From positions 12,538,811 through 12,602,810 of the forward strand of contig OY754972.1 of the NCBI GenBank assembly GCA_963576475.1: a stretch of 64,000 nt of DNA. The letters run 5' to 3'. The notes beneath the pieces were generated by a model. That model was given only the letters and a program-made list of their open reading frames with translations, had not been told where the DNA came from and did no database searches. Positions within the stretch are counted from its first letter, which is position 1. Every line of letters begins with the position of its first letter. This document shows positions 1 to 10,750 of the stretch, piece after piece. This DNA comes from Molanna angustata (lineage: Eukaryota > Arthropoda > Insecta > Trichoptera > Molannidae). The position numbers were made by a program, and so were the translations under genes.

Positions 1-1
1 G

Positions 2-265
2 ATGAGGACATTGCGATGTATAACCGGAAACACTCTAAGAGACCGAATTCGAAATACCGAAATAAGAAAAAAGTGTAGTACGGAAGACATCGTCAGATGG
101 GGAAGACAGCGGAGGCGATATTGGGGCTCACATGTAAACAGAATGGTTGAAAATAGACTCCCACGTATCGCTCTCCAGGAGAACCCAGCTGGAAGAAGAC
201 CACCAGGAAGACCTCCAAAGAGATGGCGAGACAGTTGGCAGTCCACATCGCAGGAGACAGAATAG
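2..265 (+). pseudogene. LINE reverse-transcriptase ORF, C-terminal fragment
   Basis: An open frame with no upstream part in the window carries the signature found at the C-terminus of many insect non-LTR retrotransposon polyproteins: TLRDRIRN, then EDIVRW, then a basic RPPGRPPKRWRDSW block just before the stop. It has no RT or endonuclease domain, so it is only the 3' end of an element that is either truncated or continues left of position 1. After the stop a short 3' UTR ends in a GAA-repeat tail at about 300-317. Related tails occur at 21.5, 26.8, 35.1, 49.6 and 62 kb. Confidence 0.8.
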
Positions 266-315
266 CGGTACAAACAGATCTTCGGATCTATGAAAAGGAA
301 GAAGAAGAAGAAGTA

Positions 316-378
316 TAGGCAGTTAAACACATAAATTTACTATAAAAAATATTTATCTTAATAAAATTTTTTTGTGAA
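316..378 (-). mobile_element. Helentron-like element, internal fragment
   Basis: About 60 bp beginning GGCAGTTAAAC and running through an ATAAA/TTCTTAATAAA stretch match the interior of the Helentron-like copies at 39.3-40.3 and 52.4-58.7 kb. The piece directly abuts the LINE GAA tail and has no element termini. Confidence 0.6.
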
Positions 379-630
379 TTTATAGATTTTTTTAAAAATT
401 TAGCACAAGTTTGAAGATCACCGCGTGTGGATGTTTCAACAAGTACAAATAATTATTGTGAACCAGGAATAAGAGAAGCATCGGTGAAATAGTTTATATT
501 AGTTATACAGTCCACTACCCAACAACATTAATTCCCATCACCTGATATTTTCTACATAATATTTTCATCCAACATTAAATGTTACATGTCGAAATAATAA
601 AAAAAATTAACAAGAGGGGAAAAATACAAT

Positions 631-1321
631 TTAAGGGGGGGACTGCTGCCAACGTACCTATTTTTCAATTTGATATTCCATCATTATTTCTTATCAAATC
701 GTTTTGAAAAAAATAATTTAGATAGTTTGGGTATTCATAAAGAAAAATCTATCTTTACTTTTTGCTAATGTTCTGTATAAGTTCTTGTAGAAAAATAATG
801 GCATACCCCGATTTTCAACGTTTATCTTATATTTTTAATAAAATATAAGGCGTAGTTCAACATATTTTTTTTTAAATTAAAGAAGACAAAAATATCTAGA
901 AAAATACGATGTGACGTTGCATTATTGCTTCAGGTTTAGAAAATAAACCTAAAAAACATTTATTTTCCATTCAGCTCCATTGCGAAATATAAGTTTTTTT
1001 GGTTTATTAACTTAACCTGATGCATTAATGCAATGTTACATCGTATTTTTTCCGATATTTTGATCTTCTTTAATTTATAAAAAAATATAATGCTCTATTC
1101 CTTATAGTTTTTTAGAAATTTAAGATAAATGTCAAAAATTGGGGTATGCTTATTATTTTCCTACAAGAATATATACAGAACATAATTAAAAAATTAAGAT
1201 ATATTTTTATTTATTAATATCCAAACTAACTAGGTTATTTTTTTCAAAATGATTCGTTTTGTAGTAATGACGCAAATTCAAATTGAAAAAATAGGTACGT
1301 TGGCAGCAGTCTCCCCCTTAA
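631..1321. mobile_element. TTAA-bounded snap-back MITE, copy 1
   Basis: The 691-bp unit begins TTAAGGGGGG and ends CCCCCTTAA. Almost the whole length is an imperfect inverted repeat: the left half (ACTGCTGCCAACGTACC near the end) returns inverted in the right half, meeting at about 975-1000. The TTAA at both ends fits piggyBac-type target duplication, but there is no transposase and the TIR does not match a piggyBac consensus I can name. A second complete copy lies at 49802-50491 and a half copy at 9191-9438. Confidence 0.75.
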
Positions 1322-1369
1322 ACATAAAATTATTAAGAAAAAAAATGACACAATATAAATACTAACAGA

Positions 1370-1790
1370 TTTAAATACAATTAAATTGAACACAAATGCA
1401 AATGATTAAAAACATAAAATTCCTCCCCCACACAAGGAACTCATCATTTCAATTACAAATTAATAATACTAGAATAAAAAAGAATGAAACAAATTAATCA
1501 TACAATAAAAAAATGTAGGTATTATAAAGTAATCAATAAAGTAAAAAAAAATAATACAACAAAGCAATCACAAGGTAAAAAATTAATGTAACAGATACAG
1601 TAAAAATATGTAATAAATAAATTATAAAAAGTAACAAATTACTTATAAAGTAAAAAAAATAACATAACAAATTAATCATAAAGTTACGAATTAATGTAAA
1701 AAATTAATCATAAAAAATAATGTACCAAACTTATCCTAAAGTAAAAATTAATGCAATTAATCAATGGTTAGTTAATCAATCAGGAAAGGT
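1370..1790. repeat. AT-rich degenerate short tandem repeat
   Basis: A loosely repeated motif of roughly 35-45 bp built from ACAAATTAATCATAAAGTAA recurs with many substitutions. It shows no coding potential and no clear boundaries. Confidence 0.4.
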
Positions 1791-2639
1791 TAAATAAATG
1801 ATCAAATAATGTCAAACGACATTGAATATCAAATGTTTGTGACATAACTTGAAATAATTTCATAATACGACCGCCGCGACGTAGTTTTAAGTCGTGTCTT
1901 GGCTCTGTTAGTACCTATCCAAAAACGAGTGTATCTTAACAACAGTGTCAATATTTGATGATACATTTTATTGAACACACAACACATCTAAAGGGGCCAT
2001 CTTGTGTTAAAGGATATCAATATAATATTATGTACCTTTATTATCTAATCAAAACCAAACTAAAAAATTGATAACATTTTATTAAGTATGGCGGCTTTGA
2101 TGTTGTTCAAAAAAGTACCTACCTAAAAATCACAGTCGAATTTAAAATAATATTATGTTCATTATTGTATATAATTTTTTGTTGTGATTTGATAAGAAAA
2201 CTAAATTCCGAACTATAATCCAAAATATACATCACACTGTTCTTCAATGAAAAACATTGGAAATTTGTTCAAATAAATATGTTGACAAAATGGAAATATT
2301 TAAAAATCTTTTTACCTTAATTTAAATAATAATAGATTTATCGAAAAATTTCATATTAAAAATGAAAAATGCAAAAATCAGTTAATATTAAATTCGTTGC
2401 CTAGATGAAAAATAATTTTAGATTTTTAACACAAATATTCAGGAATGTATCGGGGTAATAGGAGAGATGTACAATGTATATTAAAAGACATATCTATGAT
2501 ATACTTATTGAGTAGGTATGTATGTAATATATTTATGGGTGATATTTATTTTTGCATACATTTATTATTATTTAAATTATATGAAATACAAAAAATAAAT
2601 TCTTAAGGTATAGTTAAAACGAGAGGACTTTGTCCAACG
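1791..2639. other. AT-rich intergenic DNA, no feature seen
   Basis: Only short frames and scattered homopolymer runs are visible here. I see no repeat shared with the rest of the window, no TIR pair and no coding signature. Confidence 0.5.
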
Positions 2640-3126
2640 CTACACTTCTCATTACCAAGTCACTTAAGTTAATTTTCCAGCATGAAATGAGTTTGTTAAA
2701 TTATTTTTGATTACAATATGAAAACTAAATAATTCTTCAATGCCATTTTATGAAAGTGATGTGCCTTTTAAGCAATTTTAAAATAAATATTTTTTTTGTA
2801 GTTTTCCGAGCATGGGTTCACTTTGAAATATTTGACAGTTAAATAAATTGAGAGGAACTGAATCGATATTATTCAAAATATATCCTAATGAAGTCGAAGC
2901 GAGTATATACAAATAATTTGCAAAATTTGAATCGAATCCAATGAGTAATTTAGTCTATAATCGATAAAGTAGAATAAACACTTACATACATAGTACACAG
3001 ACACAAAATGAAACTTTCAGAATACAATCTAAGCATGATAGTAGTTGATAATCTGCAAAAAAAAATAACCTTACAAATTGCGAATTTTCACTACTCACTA
3101 TATCCCCTTGAGGTAGTGAGGAGTTA
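2640..3126 (+). mobile_element. Family F dispersed repeat, copy 1
   Basis: It begins near CCAACGCTACACTTCTC and ends at GAGGTAGTGAGGAGT. Better-preserved copies show ACTCCTCACTA at one end and TAGTGAGGAGT at the other, an 11-bp terminal inverted repeat. The internal landmarks are a TTTGAAATATTTGACAG block, ATCGATAAAGTA and a short CA-rich spot. Other copies are at 4789-5357, 23940-24185, 41225-42396 and 43200-44322. It is non-coding, and the superfamily is not identified. Confidence 0.6.
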
Positions 3127-3215
3127 ATAATCATCTTAAAAAAATAATAATTGCTAACTTTCTTGAGTAAAAACAAAATTTTCGAGATTTCTCAATACTG
3201 TTGCATTGATTTAGT

Positions 3216-3624
3216 CCTGGGGGGCAAGTCTGGTTCGACCGGCGAAATCAAAACCCTAGTGATTACCCATATCATGGATATAATTATCGTATGGAGTACT
3301 ATGAAGAAGTAGAATAAGTAAATAAATAAATAAGTTCTATAAGAAGAAGCAGAGGGAGACCAAGGATGAGATGGCTGGACGACATCGAGGGCGATATAAG
3401 AGCGATCGGACAGACAAATTGGAGGAGACTTGCTGTCGACAGGGCGGGATGGAGGCAGTTTCTTGAGGAGGCCAAGGCCCGCACCGGGCTGTAGCGCCAT
3501 TGCTGATGATGATGGAGTACTATGACATCTATAGGTATTATAGAACTGCATATAATAATTATATCCATGATATGGGTTCGTGAGGGTTTTGATTTCGCCG
3601 GTCGGACCAGACTTGCCCCCCTGG
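3216..3624. mobile_element. Palindromic element split by a LINE tail
   Basis: About 74 bp at 3216-3289 (CCTGGGGGGCAAGTCTGG onward) recurs inverted at 3551-3624 with a few mismatches. If the LINE insertion at 3305-3511 and one copy of its target duplication are removed, the arms are separated by only about 45 bp, so the original was a foldback of about 190 bp. Confidence 0.7.
3305..3511 (+). pseudogene. 5'-truncated LINE 3' end with 14-bp target duplication
   Basis: The + frame reads RGRPRMRWLDDIEGDI, then RLAVDRAGWRQFLEEA and a stop. This is the usual C-terminal sequence of a large insect LINE group. The 3' end is a short GAT repeat. The insert is bounded by direct repeats of ATGGAGTACTATGA at 3291-3304 and 3512-3525, which marks target-primed insertion into the loop of the foldback at 3216-3624. 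Confidence 0.8.
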
Positions 3625-3659
3625 TCTTGTTTTACAAACATGCTAGTTTTGCTCATTAT

Positions 3660-4788
3660 CGTTCATGATATTAGATCAAAATTTCATTATTTTACATTAA
3701 AACAAAATATTAAATTTATGTCCTCAAATGGACAAATATTTCAAAATTAACCCACTCGAGTTTGAATAAAAAAAATCGGTCATTTTGGAATGTGCATTAA
3801 AGTCGTATTTATAATTTGCTAACGGGTTTTAATTTCGCCGCCATTATACGAGACGTTATAATTAATTTTAATCCCGGTGCTTTCTACGAACGTCAGGTAA
3901 AATTTATAAAGCTGATAGATAGATTTTTTTTTTCGTTTGTATATGCGGATATATCTACATCGTGTCAAGTTAAGTCGGCCATGATCTTTTCGCGCGAAAA
4001 GGTTAAATTGGTTCTAATATCTGTATTTATTGACCGGAGACAGGAGAAAAATGTTGAAAATCAAATAATTTTTGCTTCGTATACGTTCATGTGTTGTTTG
4101 GTCTCCGTTCACTGATCATGCACTACTTCTGTGTTTGATATACGACAGTGAATTTTTACTGTTGCTGTGTAATTAATAAGTCCGTCTTTTGCAGTGTTGT
4201 GATTTTCGATACAATTTATTTAAGAGACAGTTTTTAATTTATTTATATAAATATATATTCTGCCATTGTTGTATGTGAATTTATTCGACTCGCGAGTAGA
4301 AGTAATATTTTGTTTATAACTCACGAGTGACATTTAAAGTTTATATAGGAAGATAAATTATTCATTCTGGTATGTAGGTACTGTTAGTATGTGGGAATCA
4401 AATACTGACAAGTGTGAAAAGTAAAAATTCTTTATTTATACAACTGTTTAATGAGACTCCATAGCAAATCGATAAAAACACACCGAAGATGTTCAGCTAG
4501 TGGTCGAAACTAGTCAATGTCCAAAACTGAAAACATTTATTTTCGATCAAAAACTTTTTTTTTTAATTCCATAGCATCTTATCTTTGCTTTCAGTGAACG
4601 GTGAGCCTGTGATGTTCACTTATAATTAGTTCTTTGGGATTGTAATTGCAGTGTCTGCAAGAAATTACAATTCTCGGGACTCTTCTTATGTTCTTTATGT
4701 GAATGTTTCAAGGGGTCGTTATCAGTCCCCGTAAGCAGAACGGGTGGTGGTGGTGAAGAACATAAATCCTAGTACCTTAAATCAATAT
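3660..4788. other. Unassigned region with slightly higher GC
   Basis: An ATG-initiated frame of 99 codons at 3816-4115 has no family signature, and its context does not support it as a gene. Near 4487-4525 a short hairpin followed by CGAAACTAG resembles the Penelope-type terminal motif seen elsewhere, but it is weak. Nothing else was recognised. Confidence 0.35.
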
Positions 4789-5357
4789 TTTTACTCCTCA
4801 CTACCCAAAAGGGATAAAGTGGACAATTATTTATTGCAGTTTATCCACTAGTATCATGCTGACATTGTATACTCGAAAGTTTCATCACAATGTATATATG
4901 TGTATGCTGTGTTCTATAGGATTGCACCCCTGGTATTGCATTTACAAATGTGGTCTGGGTCTTGAACCTCGATCGAGTCTTCACAATGTTCTTGGTCTTG
5001 CACACCAGTCTTGGTCTTGCAACTTTTAAAAAACTTCCAAAAAAATATTTTTTATATCTCTATTAAAATTCAATAATTACAATGAAATATGTCAAAAAAA
5101 CATCAATTTAAAGTATTCTGTCGATAGCAATTAGACCCTATTAGATTTGAAGGATAGGTATCTGATAGATGGTCCTCAATTTTTTTAACTGTCAAATATT
5201 TCAATGTGACCCCAAGCCCAGAAAACTTAAAATTTGACATTTATATTTTCAAATTGCTAAAAAGGCAGATCACATTCATAAAATGGCATATCGTGTATTC
5301 ATAATTTACCAAACTCATTTCATGAAAATTCTGATAATTTTCCATACAAAATTTTAC
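4789..5357 (-). mobile_element. Family F dispersed repeat, copy 2 (inverted)
   Basis: Starts with ACTCCTCACTACC, the inverted terminus of the family, and continues through the inverted GAAACTTTC/ATACATTG region and an AACTGTCAAATATTTC block. The far terminus is missing where the SINE fragment at 5358 begins, so this copy is probably truncated or broken at that junction. Confidence 0.55.
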
Positions 5358-5395
5358 CAGCCAAACGGCTTACCAACTGTGCCATGGCGTGGGCG
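5358..5395 (-). mobile_element. SINE family C, head fragment
   Basis: The inverted sequence contains TGGCACAGTTGGTAAGCCG, the A-box segment of the complete SINE at 47474-47690. Only the tRNA-like head is present. It lies about 120 bp from a family D fragment of opposite orientation. Confidence 0.55.
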
Positions 5396-5514
5396 GTCCG
5401 CATTACATCGGCAATTCCATCGTTTATAATCTGATAAAAAAATATCATCAATCTACTGTAGGTATCTATGAATTTCTATTCCAAAATAAAAAAGAATTGA
5501 TTTATCAATCAATG

Positions 5515-5640
5515 CGGATTCGATTCCCGGCTGCTCCACAGTTTTTCGCTGGGTTTTCAGTAGCGCGACAATCGTCATCATAAGCCTTCAAAATGTGGGG
5601 ACTTATTGTTGGGTGCGTGTCAAATTAATATAACTTTGTC
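5515..5640 (+). mobile_element. SINE family D fragment
   Basis: It begins at a B-box-like GGATTCGATTCCC and runs through a CACAG-TTTT-TTTTCAG segment and an AATGTGGGGACTTATTG block. These match the body of the family D copies at 45194 and 46645. The A-box half is absent. Confidence 0.55.
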
Positions 5641-5715
5641 AAATCAATATGACATGCTGGTCAACATAAATGTCCTATGTGGTCAAAATATAATTTAATT
5701 ATCCTGTTAATTTTA

Positions 5716-5753
5716 GGTTATACCTACAAATACATATATTTGTAGGTATAACC
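5716..5753. repeat. Perfect hairpin, 17-bp stem
   Basis: GGTTATACCTACAAATA and its exact complement flank a 4-nt CATA loop. It sits just upstream of the tandem repeat at 5780. Confidence 0.7.
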
Positions 5754-5779
5754 AATAATATGTAAAGTACCTATATGAA

Positions 5780-6580
5780 CTTGCTATTTAATGAACATAG
5801 TGTTGTTACGTATACAATGTTGTTCATTTGATATTAAATGTACCTACCTAATAGTGTGAAGTATGAATGTAAAGTTGATCATTTGATATTTAATGTACAT
5901 AGTTTTGAAGTATGTAAAGTTGTTCATTTGATAGTATTTAATCATAATAATAATAATGGACACTTCCTTGCACCCTGCGCAAGTGGCGAGTTTATTGCCG
6001 TATGACAATTTCTTCCAACTAACCAGTGTTTTCAGCCCAGAGAAGCAATATTTGCGTGAGAAATGAATTTAATTAAATTAATGTACATAATGATGTGACT
6101 TATTTATGTATAGTTGTTCATTTGATGTTTTATGTATATAATGTTGTGACGTAGGTAAAGTTGTTCATTTGATATTTAATGAACAAAATATTGTGACGTA
6201 TGTAAAGTTGTTCATTTGATATTTAATGTACCTAATGTTGTGAATTGTGTATGTAAAGTTGTTCATTTGATATTAGATTTAGATAATGTTGTGACGAATT
6301 AATAGTTGTGTATTTGATATTGAATGTACCTAATGTTGTGAAGTAGGTATGAATGTAAAGTTGTTCATTAGATATTGAATTTTCATAATGTTGTGACAAA
6401 TTTAATGTTATTCGTTTGATATTTAATTTACATAATGTTGTGACGAATTTAAAGTTGTTAATTTGATATTTAATGTACATAATGTTGTGAAGTATGTAAA
6501 GTTGTTCATTTGATATTTAATGAATTCGATATTTAATGTTGTGACGTATGTATACAGTTGTTCATTTGATATTAAATAAA
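5780..6580. repeat. Degenerate ~55-60 bp tandem repeat
   Basis: The unit reads approximately GTAAAGTTGTTCATTTGATAT followed by TTAATGTACATAATGTTGTGACG. It recurs about a dozen times with substitutions and small indels. The array is interrupted at about 5946-6075 by an inverted SINE fragment. Confidence 0.8.
5946..6075 (-). mobile_element. SINE family C, 3' fragment inside tandem repeat
   Basis: The sequence is the inverted 3' two-thirds of the SINE at 47474-47690 (CACTTCCTTGCACCCTGCGC onward, ending near TTGCGTGAGAAATG). An ATT/AAT-type tail (at about 5943-5955) marks its 3' end. It splits the surrounding tandem array, so it is younger than the array. Confidence 0.75.
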
Positions 6581-6589
6581 TATATTATA

Positions 6590-7075
6590 CTACGACTTCA
6601 AAATGTAATGATATAATTAAAGTTTTGATCAATGTCATTGATTGATAGTTATTGATAATGAAAAAAAACAACATAATAAATAAAATTCTATCAAGAAATT
6701 ACAAAGCTACGCATACCAAAACCTTAAAAAATGTTTATAAAAAATTGTAATGTATATTACTCACTATTCGAATATTTTTTGCTCCATATAACGGAGTATT
6801 ATTTAAATCGTAGTTGACATTCAAACCCATGTATTTAAAAATTTCAAGTATGTATCGTAAAGGTCATTCACCAAGAAAAAAAAGATAAAGACACTTGTCT
6901 ATTAACATAGTAATCATTACTTGTGTTGGTAGAAGGAAAAATATTCAAAGACTTTTTTAAAATAGAAAATACTCAGTTTTACTTCATGTCATATTAAAGT
7001 TTTATATTTTACCTACTTCAAATTTATTGATGTATTGTATTGAATGGCCTCGCGGACAAAATAACAGGTACTATG
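6590..7075. other. AT-rich DNA, no feature seen
   Basis: No shared repeat, palindrome or coding signature was found. Confidence 0.45.
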
Positions 7076-7079
7076 TCAA

Positions 7080-7290
7080 ATATTAATCAAACACGCGCCC
7101 AATAACAAGTTGCCACATTCTGGAGAGGTTTGCCATATTCGATTCCCGGTTTTTAATTATGTTAGTTTTAATTATGTTTTCAGTCTGGATCTGAGATGAT
7201 AAATATCATAAATGCGTGCGTATAACTAGCTGGTAACTGCCTGAGAAGCATCTGCTTATAAATAAAGTAGGTACAAAATAAAATAAAAAT
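7080..7290. mobile_element. SINE family D, rearranged copy
   Basis: The first ~45 bp are the family D body in inverted orientation (complement of CAGAATGTGGCAACTTG). From about 7138 the same family reads forward, from a B-box-like ATTCGATTCCCGG to an AAAATAAAATAAAAATAA tail. Two pieces of one family meet head-on, by inversion or by two insertions. Confidence 0.5.
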
Positions 7291-7610
7291 AATTAAGACA
7301 AACGATACAAAGACTTTGATCGAATACGGTTCTTATCTATCTCTATGTCAGATCCTTTAACCACATACATAATCATTATGCATGTATGTATAATGTATAT
7401 CTATCTAATGGAGATTGAAATATTTTCTGACCACAAAAATTATAATGGTAAGATTAAAATAATCATTAACCGTTGCTAACGAATTGGATTATAAATACGT
7501 CGATTAAGCAAAAAATATTTATATTTTTTCATAAATTTGACTGCATATTTTGTCAAAAATTGTCATCAATTGCACCGATTTTTAGCTCTTCATTTGAATC
7601 ATATATACTA

Positions 7611-7930
7611 TCACGCCATGTACCTCGCGGGGTAGGCAGAGAGAAACGAATGCCAAATTTTTATATCCTGGCACGCATCCCTCGCCTCGTCCACTATCTT
7701 ACATCTTCTCATACATGTCCACGCTTCTAACATTTTTTTCCACGCTTCTAACAGTCTTTCAGGACATCGTTCACATGGTCGTGCCATCCCTTTCTTGGGC
7801 GTCCCCGACCTCTCATTCCATTCCTGACAGCACTGTATATTTTCTTCTTCAGGCGTCATTCATTCATCCTCATTCATTCTCCCTATGTGGCCAAACCATC
7901 TTTATGTGCTATCTCATTAAATTTATTCAA
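7611..7930 (-). pseudogene. LINE C-terminal fragment
   Basis: The minus frame carries KKGMARPCERCPERL and ends SAYPARYMA followed by a stop. The fragment at 48725-49015 is a clear relative and retains the RWFGHMGRMNEE motif typical of R1/CR1-like LINE C-termini. A short duplicated stretch in the middle (ACGCTTCTAACA twice) and frame breaks upstream mark it as a relic. Confidence 0.7.
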
Positions 7931-8024
7931 AAAATGCAAATCAAAAATATCTATCTGATAATACCTGATTTGTTCTTCCTCTCCTGATTCTTTTGTGTTG
8001 CTAGCATTGATATGTTATTATTCT

Positions 8025-8110
8025 CAAACTTTTTTATTTTATTTTATTTTATTTTATTTCAATGTAAACAAAACAGTCACAACAGAGTACAGCTAATTAC
8101 ATATACCTAC
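8025..8110 (-). mobile_element. LINE 3' tail with TTTTA repeat (tentative)
   Basis: A TTTTA-repeat run followed by CAATGTAAACAAAACA resembles the inverted ends of LINE 3' UTRs at 11704 and 16100, which also combine an AAAAT repeat with a TGTTTTGTTT segment. No coding part remains. Confidence 0.35.
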
Positions 8111-8235
8111 AAAATAATTCAAGGACCAAAAACTGTGTACAGCTTATTACTAAATAGTGAAGTGCACTTTAACAATTATAAACAAACACTGTCATATATA
8201 TGTATACATTCTTAAATCTAAATAAAAAAGTAAAA

Positions 8236-9073
8236 ATGTAAAAGAACACAAGTTGTCATTGCTTGGTGGGAGAGTGCTTGAGGAAAGAACACAAGTTGTC
8301 ATTGCTTGGTGGGAGAGTGCTTGAGGAAAATGTAAAAGAACACAAGTTGTCATTGCTTGGTGGGAGAGTGCTTGAGGAAAGAACACAAGTTGTCATTGCT
8401 TGGTGGGAGAGTGCTTGAGGAAAATGTAAAAGAACACAAGTTGTCATTGCTTGGTGGGAGAGTGCTTGAGGAAAGAACACAAGTTGTCATTGCTTGGTGG
8501 GAGAGTGCTTGAGGAAAATGTAAAAGAACACAAGTTGTCATTGCTTGGTGGGAGAGTGCTTGAGGAAAGAACACAAGTTGTCATTGCTTGGTGGGAGAGT
8601 GCTTGAGGAAAGAACACAAGTTGTCATTGCTTGGTGGGAGAGTGCTTGAGGAAAATGTAAAAGAACACAAGTTGTCATTGCTTGGTGGGAGAGTGCTTGA
8701 GGAAAGAACACAAGTTGTCATTGCTTGGTGGGAGAGTGCTTGAGGAAAATGTAAAAGAACACAAGTTGTCATTGCTTGGTGGGAGAGTGCTTGAGGAAAG
8801 AACACAAGTTGTCATTGCTTGGTGGGAGAGTGCTTGAGGAAAATGTAAAAGAACACAAGTTGTCATTGCTTGGTGGGAGAGTGCTTGAGGAAAGAACACA
8901 AGTTGTCATTGCTTGGTGGGAGAGTGCTTGAGGAAAGAACACAAGTTGTCATTGCTTGGTGGGAGAGTGCTTGAGGAAAATGTAAAAGAACACAAGTTGT
9001 CATTGCTTGGTGGGAGAGTGCTTGAGGAAAGAACACAAGTTGTCATTGCTTGGTGGGAGAGTGCTTGAGGAAA
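8236..9073. repeat. Hierarchical minisatellite of 43/51-bp units
   Basis: Eighteen units share the core GAACACAAGTTGTCATTGC and GGTGGGAGAGTGCTTGAGG. Short units (S) are 43 bp. Long units (L) carry an extra 8 bp including ATGTAA. The order is LS, then LSLSLSS twice, then LS. The L+S dimer is 94 bp and the larger block is 325 bp. Units look nearly identical throughout, so the expansion is recent. Long minus-strand frames here only translate the repeat and are not taken as genes. Confidence 0.95.
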
Positions 9074-9190
9074 ATAGGAAAAGGAGGAGATTTTGTCTCA
9101 TTATTTTATTTTTGTATATATAATTTATTTTTTATTTTTGTCATATTATCATAACCTTATTGCCATACATAACATAGTATTGTTTATTAA

Positions 9191-9438
9191 CATCAATTTT
9201 TTCCAGATATTTTTTCTTCGATATTTTTTTATAAAAATATATGTCGCTCTACGCATTATAGTTTTTTTGGAAATTGTAGAAAGATAAATGTCGAAAATCG
9301 GCAATGCTTATTATTTTTCTACAAGAATATATACAGAACATAATTAGAAGTTAGGGAATATTTTTCTATCAAAGTTATTTTTTTTCAAAATGATTCGTTT
9401 TGAAGTAATGATGCAATATCAAATTGAAAAGATAGGTT
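9191..9438. mobile_element. TTAA snap-back MITE, half copy
   Basis: From TTTTTTCCAGATATTTT onward this follows the right half of the MITE at 631-1321, including CTACAAGAATATATACAGAAC and the near-terminal AATTGAAAAGATAGG. The GC-rich terminus and the left half are missing. Confidence 0.7.
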
Positions 9439-9439
9439 A

Positions 9440-10080
9440 TACCTATTATGTCGTATTGTTTTGTATGTACATATAAATTCAGCCTATTTATTTTTTAACA
9501 GAGAAGATCTCTCGCGTCAATAATATTGTATTTATGATGTAATGAAATATTATTGTCGGTATTGGATATCAAAATGTTTAATTAATTGGTAAGTTATGCA
9601 CCCATTTGAAGAATTTGGCTGCCACCAAATATCATTATGTCTTTAGGTCGAGGATATTTTACAATACCGGTTTCAGACAGGATCGAGTATTGAGTATTTT
9701 AACGTCACGACCTTGGGACTCGGAATATTTGTTGATAGGACAATGGCCCTTTGGCGTAATTTATTTTTAAGGAAATCAACCATTTTGATGTAAATTAAAA
9801 TCATTATGTCATCCTTACTTAGTGACAATAACTACCTATTTAGATAAGTAATTGTGGATACTTTACTTTGTAGAATTCCATTTTAATTAAAATTAAAAAT
9901 ATAAAACAGTATAAACAGTATCGGCCAATTAAATAATATACGTAGAACCATACTGTTTTATTTTTTAATACTTATTTATATAGTATCTCTGAAACTAAAG
10001 TATTTTACGCAATACTAGGTATTTTGAATCAAAAAATTTGATTATATATGTTTTCCTTGAAAAAGATTTCTTTATACATA
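9440..10080. other. AT-rich DNA, no feature seen
   Basis: No recognisable repeat, coding segment or palindrome. The stretch ends where the TA array begins. Confidence 0.45.
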
Positions 10081-10081
10081 G

Positions 10082-10270
<189 letters not shown>

Positions 10271-10366
10271 CGACAAAACCTTATAAGTCACAGTTCGAAC
10301 CCTAGGTGGAATCTTGTGTCGGCCATTTAAGAATTTTCTATAGGAACTCAATATTTTCAGAAGCAA

Positions 10367-10420
10367 TGTTGTAGAAAATAATTTAGAATTTTGAAAAATT
10401 CTAAATTATTTTCTACAACA
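10367..10420. repeat. Perfect palindrome, 26-bp arms
   Basis: TGTTGTAGAAAATAATTTAG and onward recurs inverted around a 2-bp GA centre. Immediately downstream lies CTGACGA (10426-10432) followed by a GGAA...TTCC hairpin, similar to the hairpin-GAAAC motifs of the Penelope-type foldbacks, but the GAAAC is not conserved here. Confidence 0.8.
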
Positions 10421-10445
10421 TATACCTGACGAGGAAAACGGTCGT

Positions 10446-10750
10446 TCCAAAAATCTGTCGATTTGTTCAAGAGAATTTATTTCTCTTAACATATCGACAA
10501 AGTATCAAGCCAAGATACGCGAGATTTGTATGCCCGGTCTATATTTTTCACGGTTTTTCCAACTTTTAAGTAAAAAAATACCAACTTAGAGGCTTCGCTT
10601 CATATATGTTCCATATAATATGGGTTTAATCAGAATTCAGAGTAGAAAGTTATTTTGTGTATTTCCTTACAACTTTTGATCCGCTCAATGCACAGAGCCT
10701 AACATTTTCCATATATCTCAAAAAAAATAAAACCTAGAACGCTGAAAATA
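10446..10750 (+). mobile_element. Helentron-like element, 5'-half relic
   Basis: It shows the family's 5' end (TCCAA, a small insertion, then CTGTCGATTTGTTCAAGAGAA), the inverted arm ending ATATCGACA, AGGCTTCGCTTCATATATG, and the ACAACTTTTGATCCGCTCAA segment. The TG array is almost absent and the 3' half is missing. Confidence 0.75.

Noticed and set aside
3816..4115. 99-codon frame as a host gene
   Set aside because: No recognisable domain, no splice structure, and length within chance expectation for the window.
8192..8899. Repeated 74-codon minus-strand frames with identical peptide
   Set aside because: They are offset copies of the minisatellite unit and end wherever the unit register changes.
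8236..9073. CRISPR-like array
   Set aside because: Units are contiguous near-identical repeats without variable spacers, and the genome is eukaryotic.
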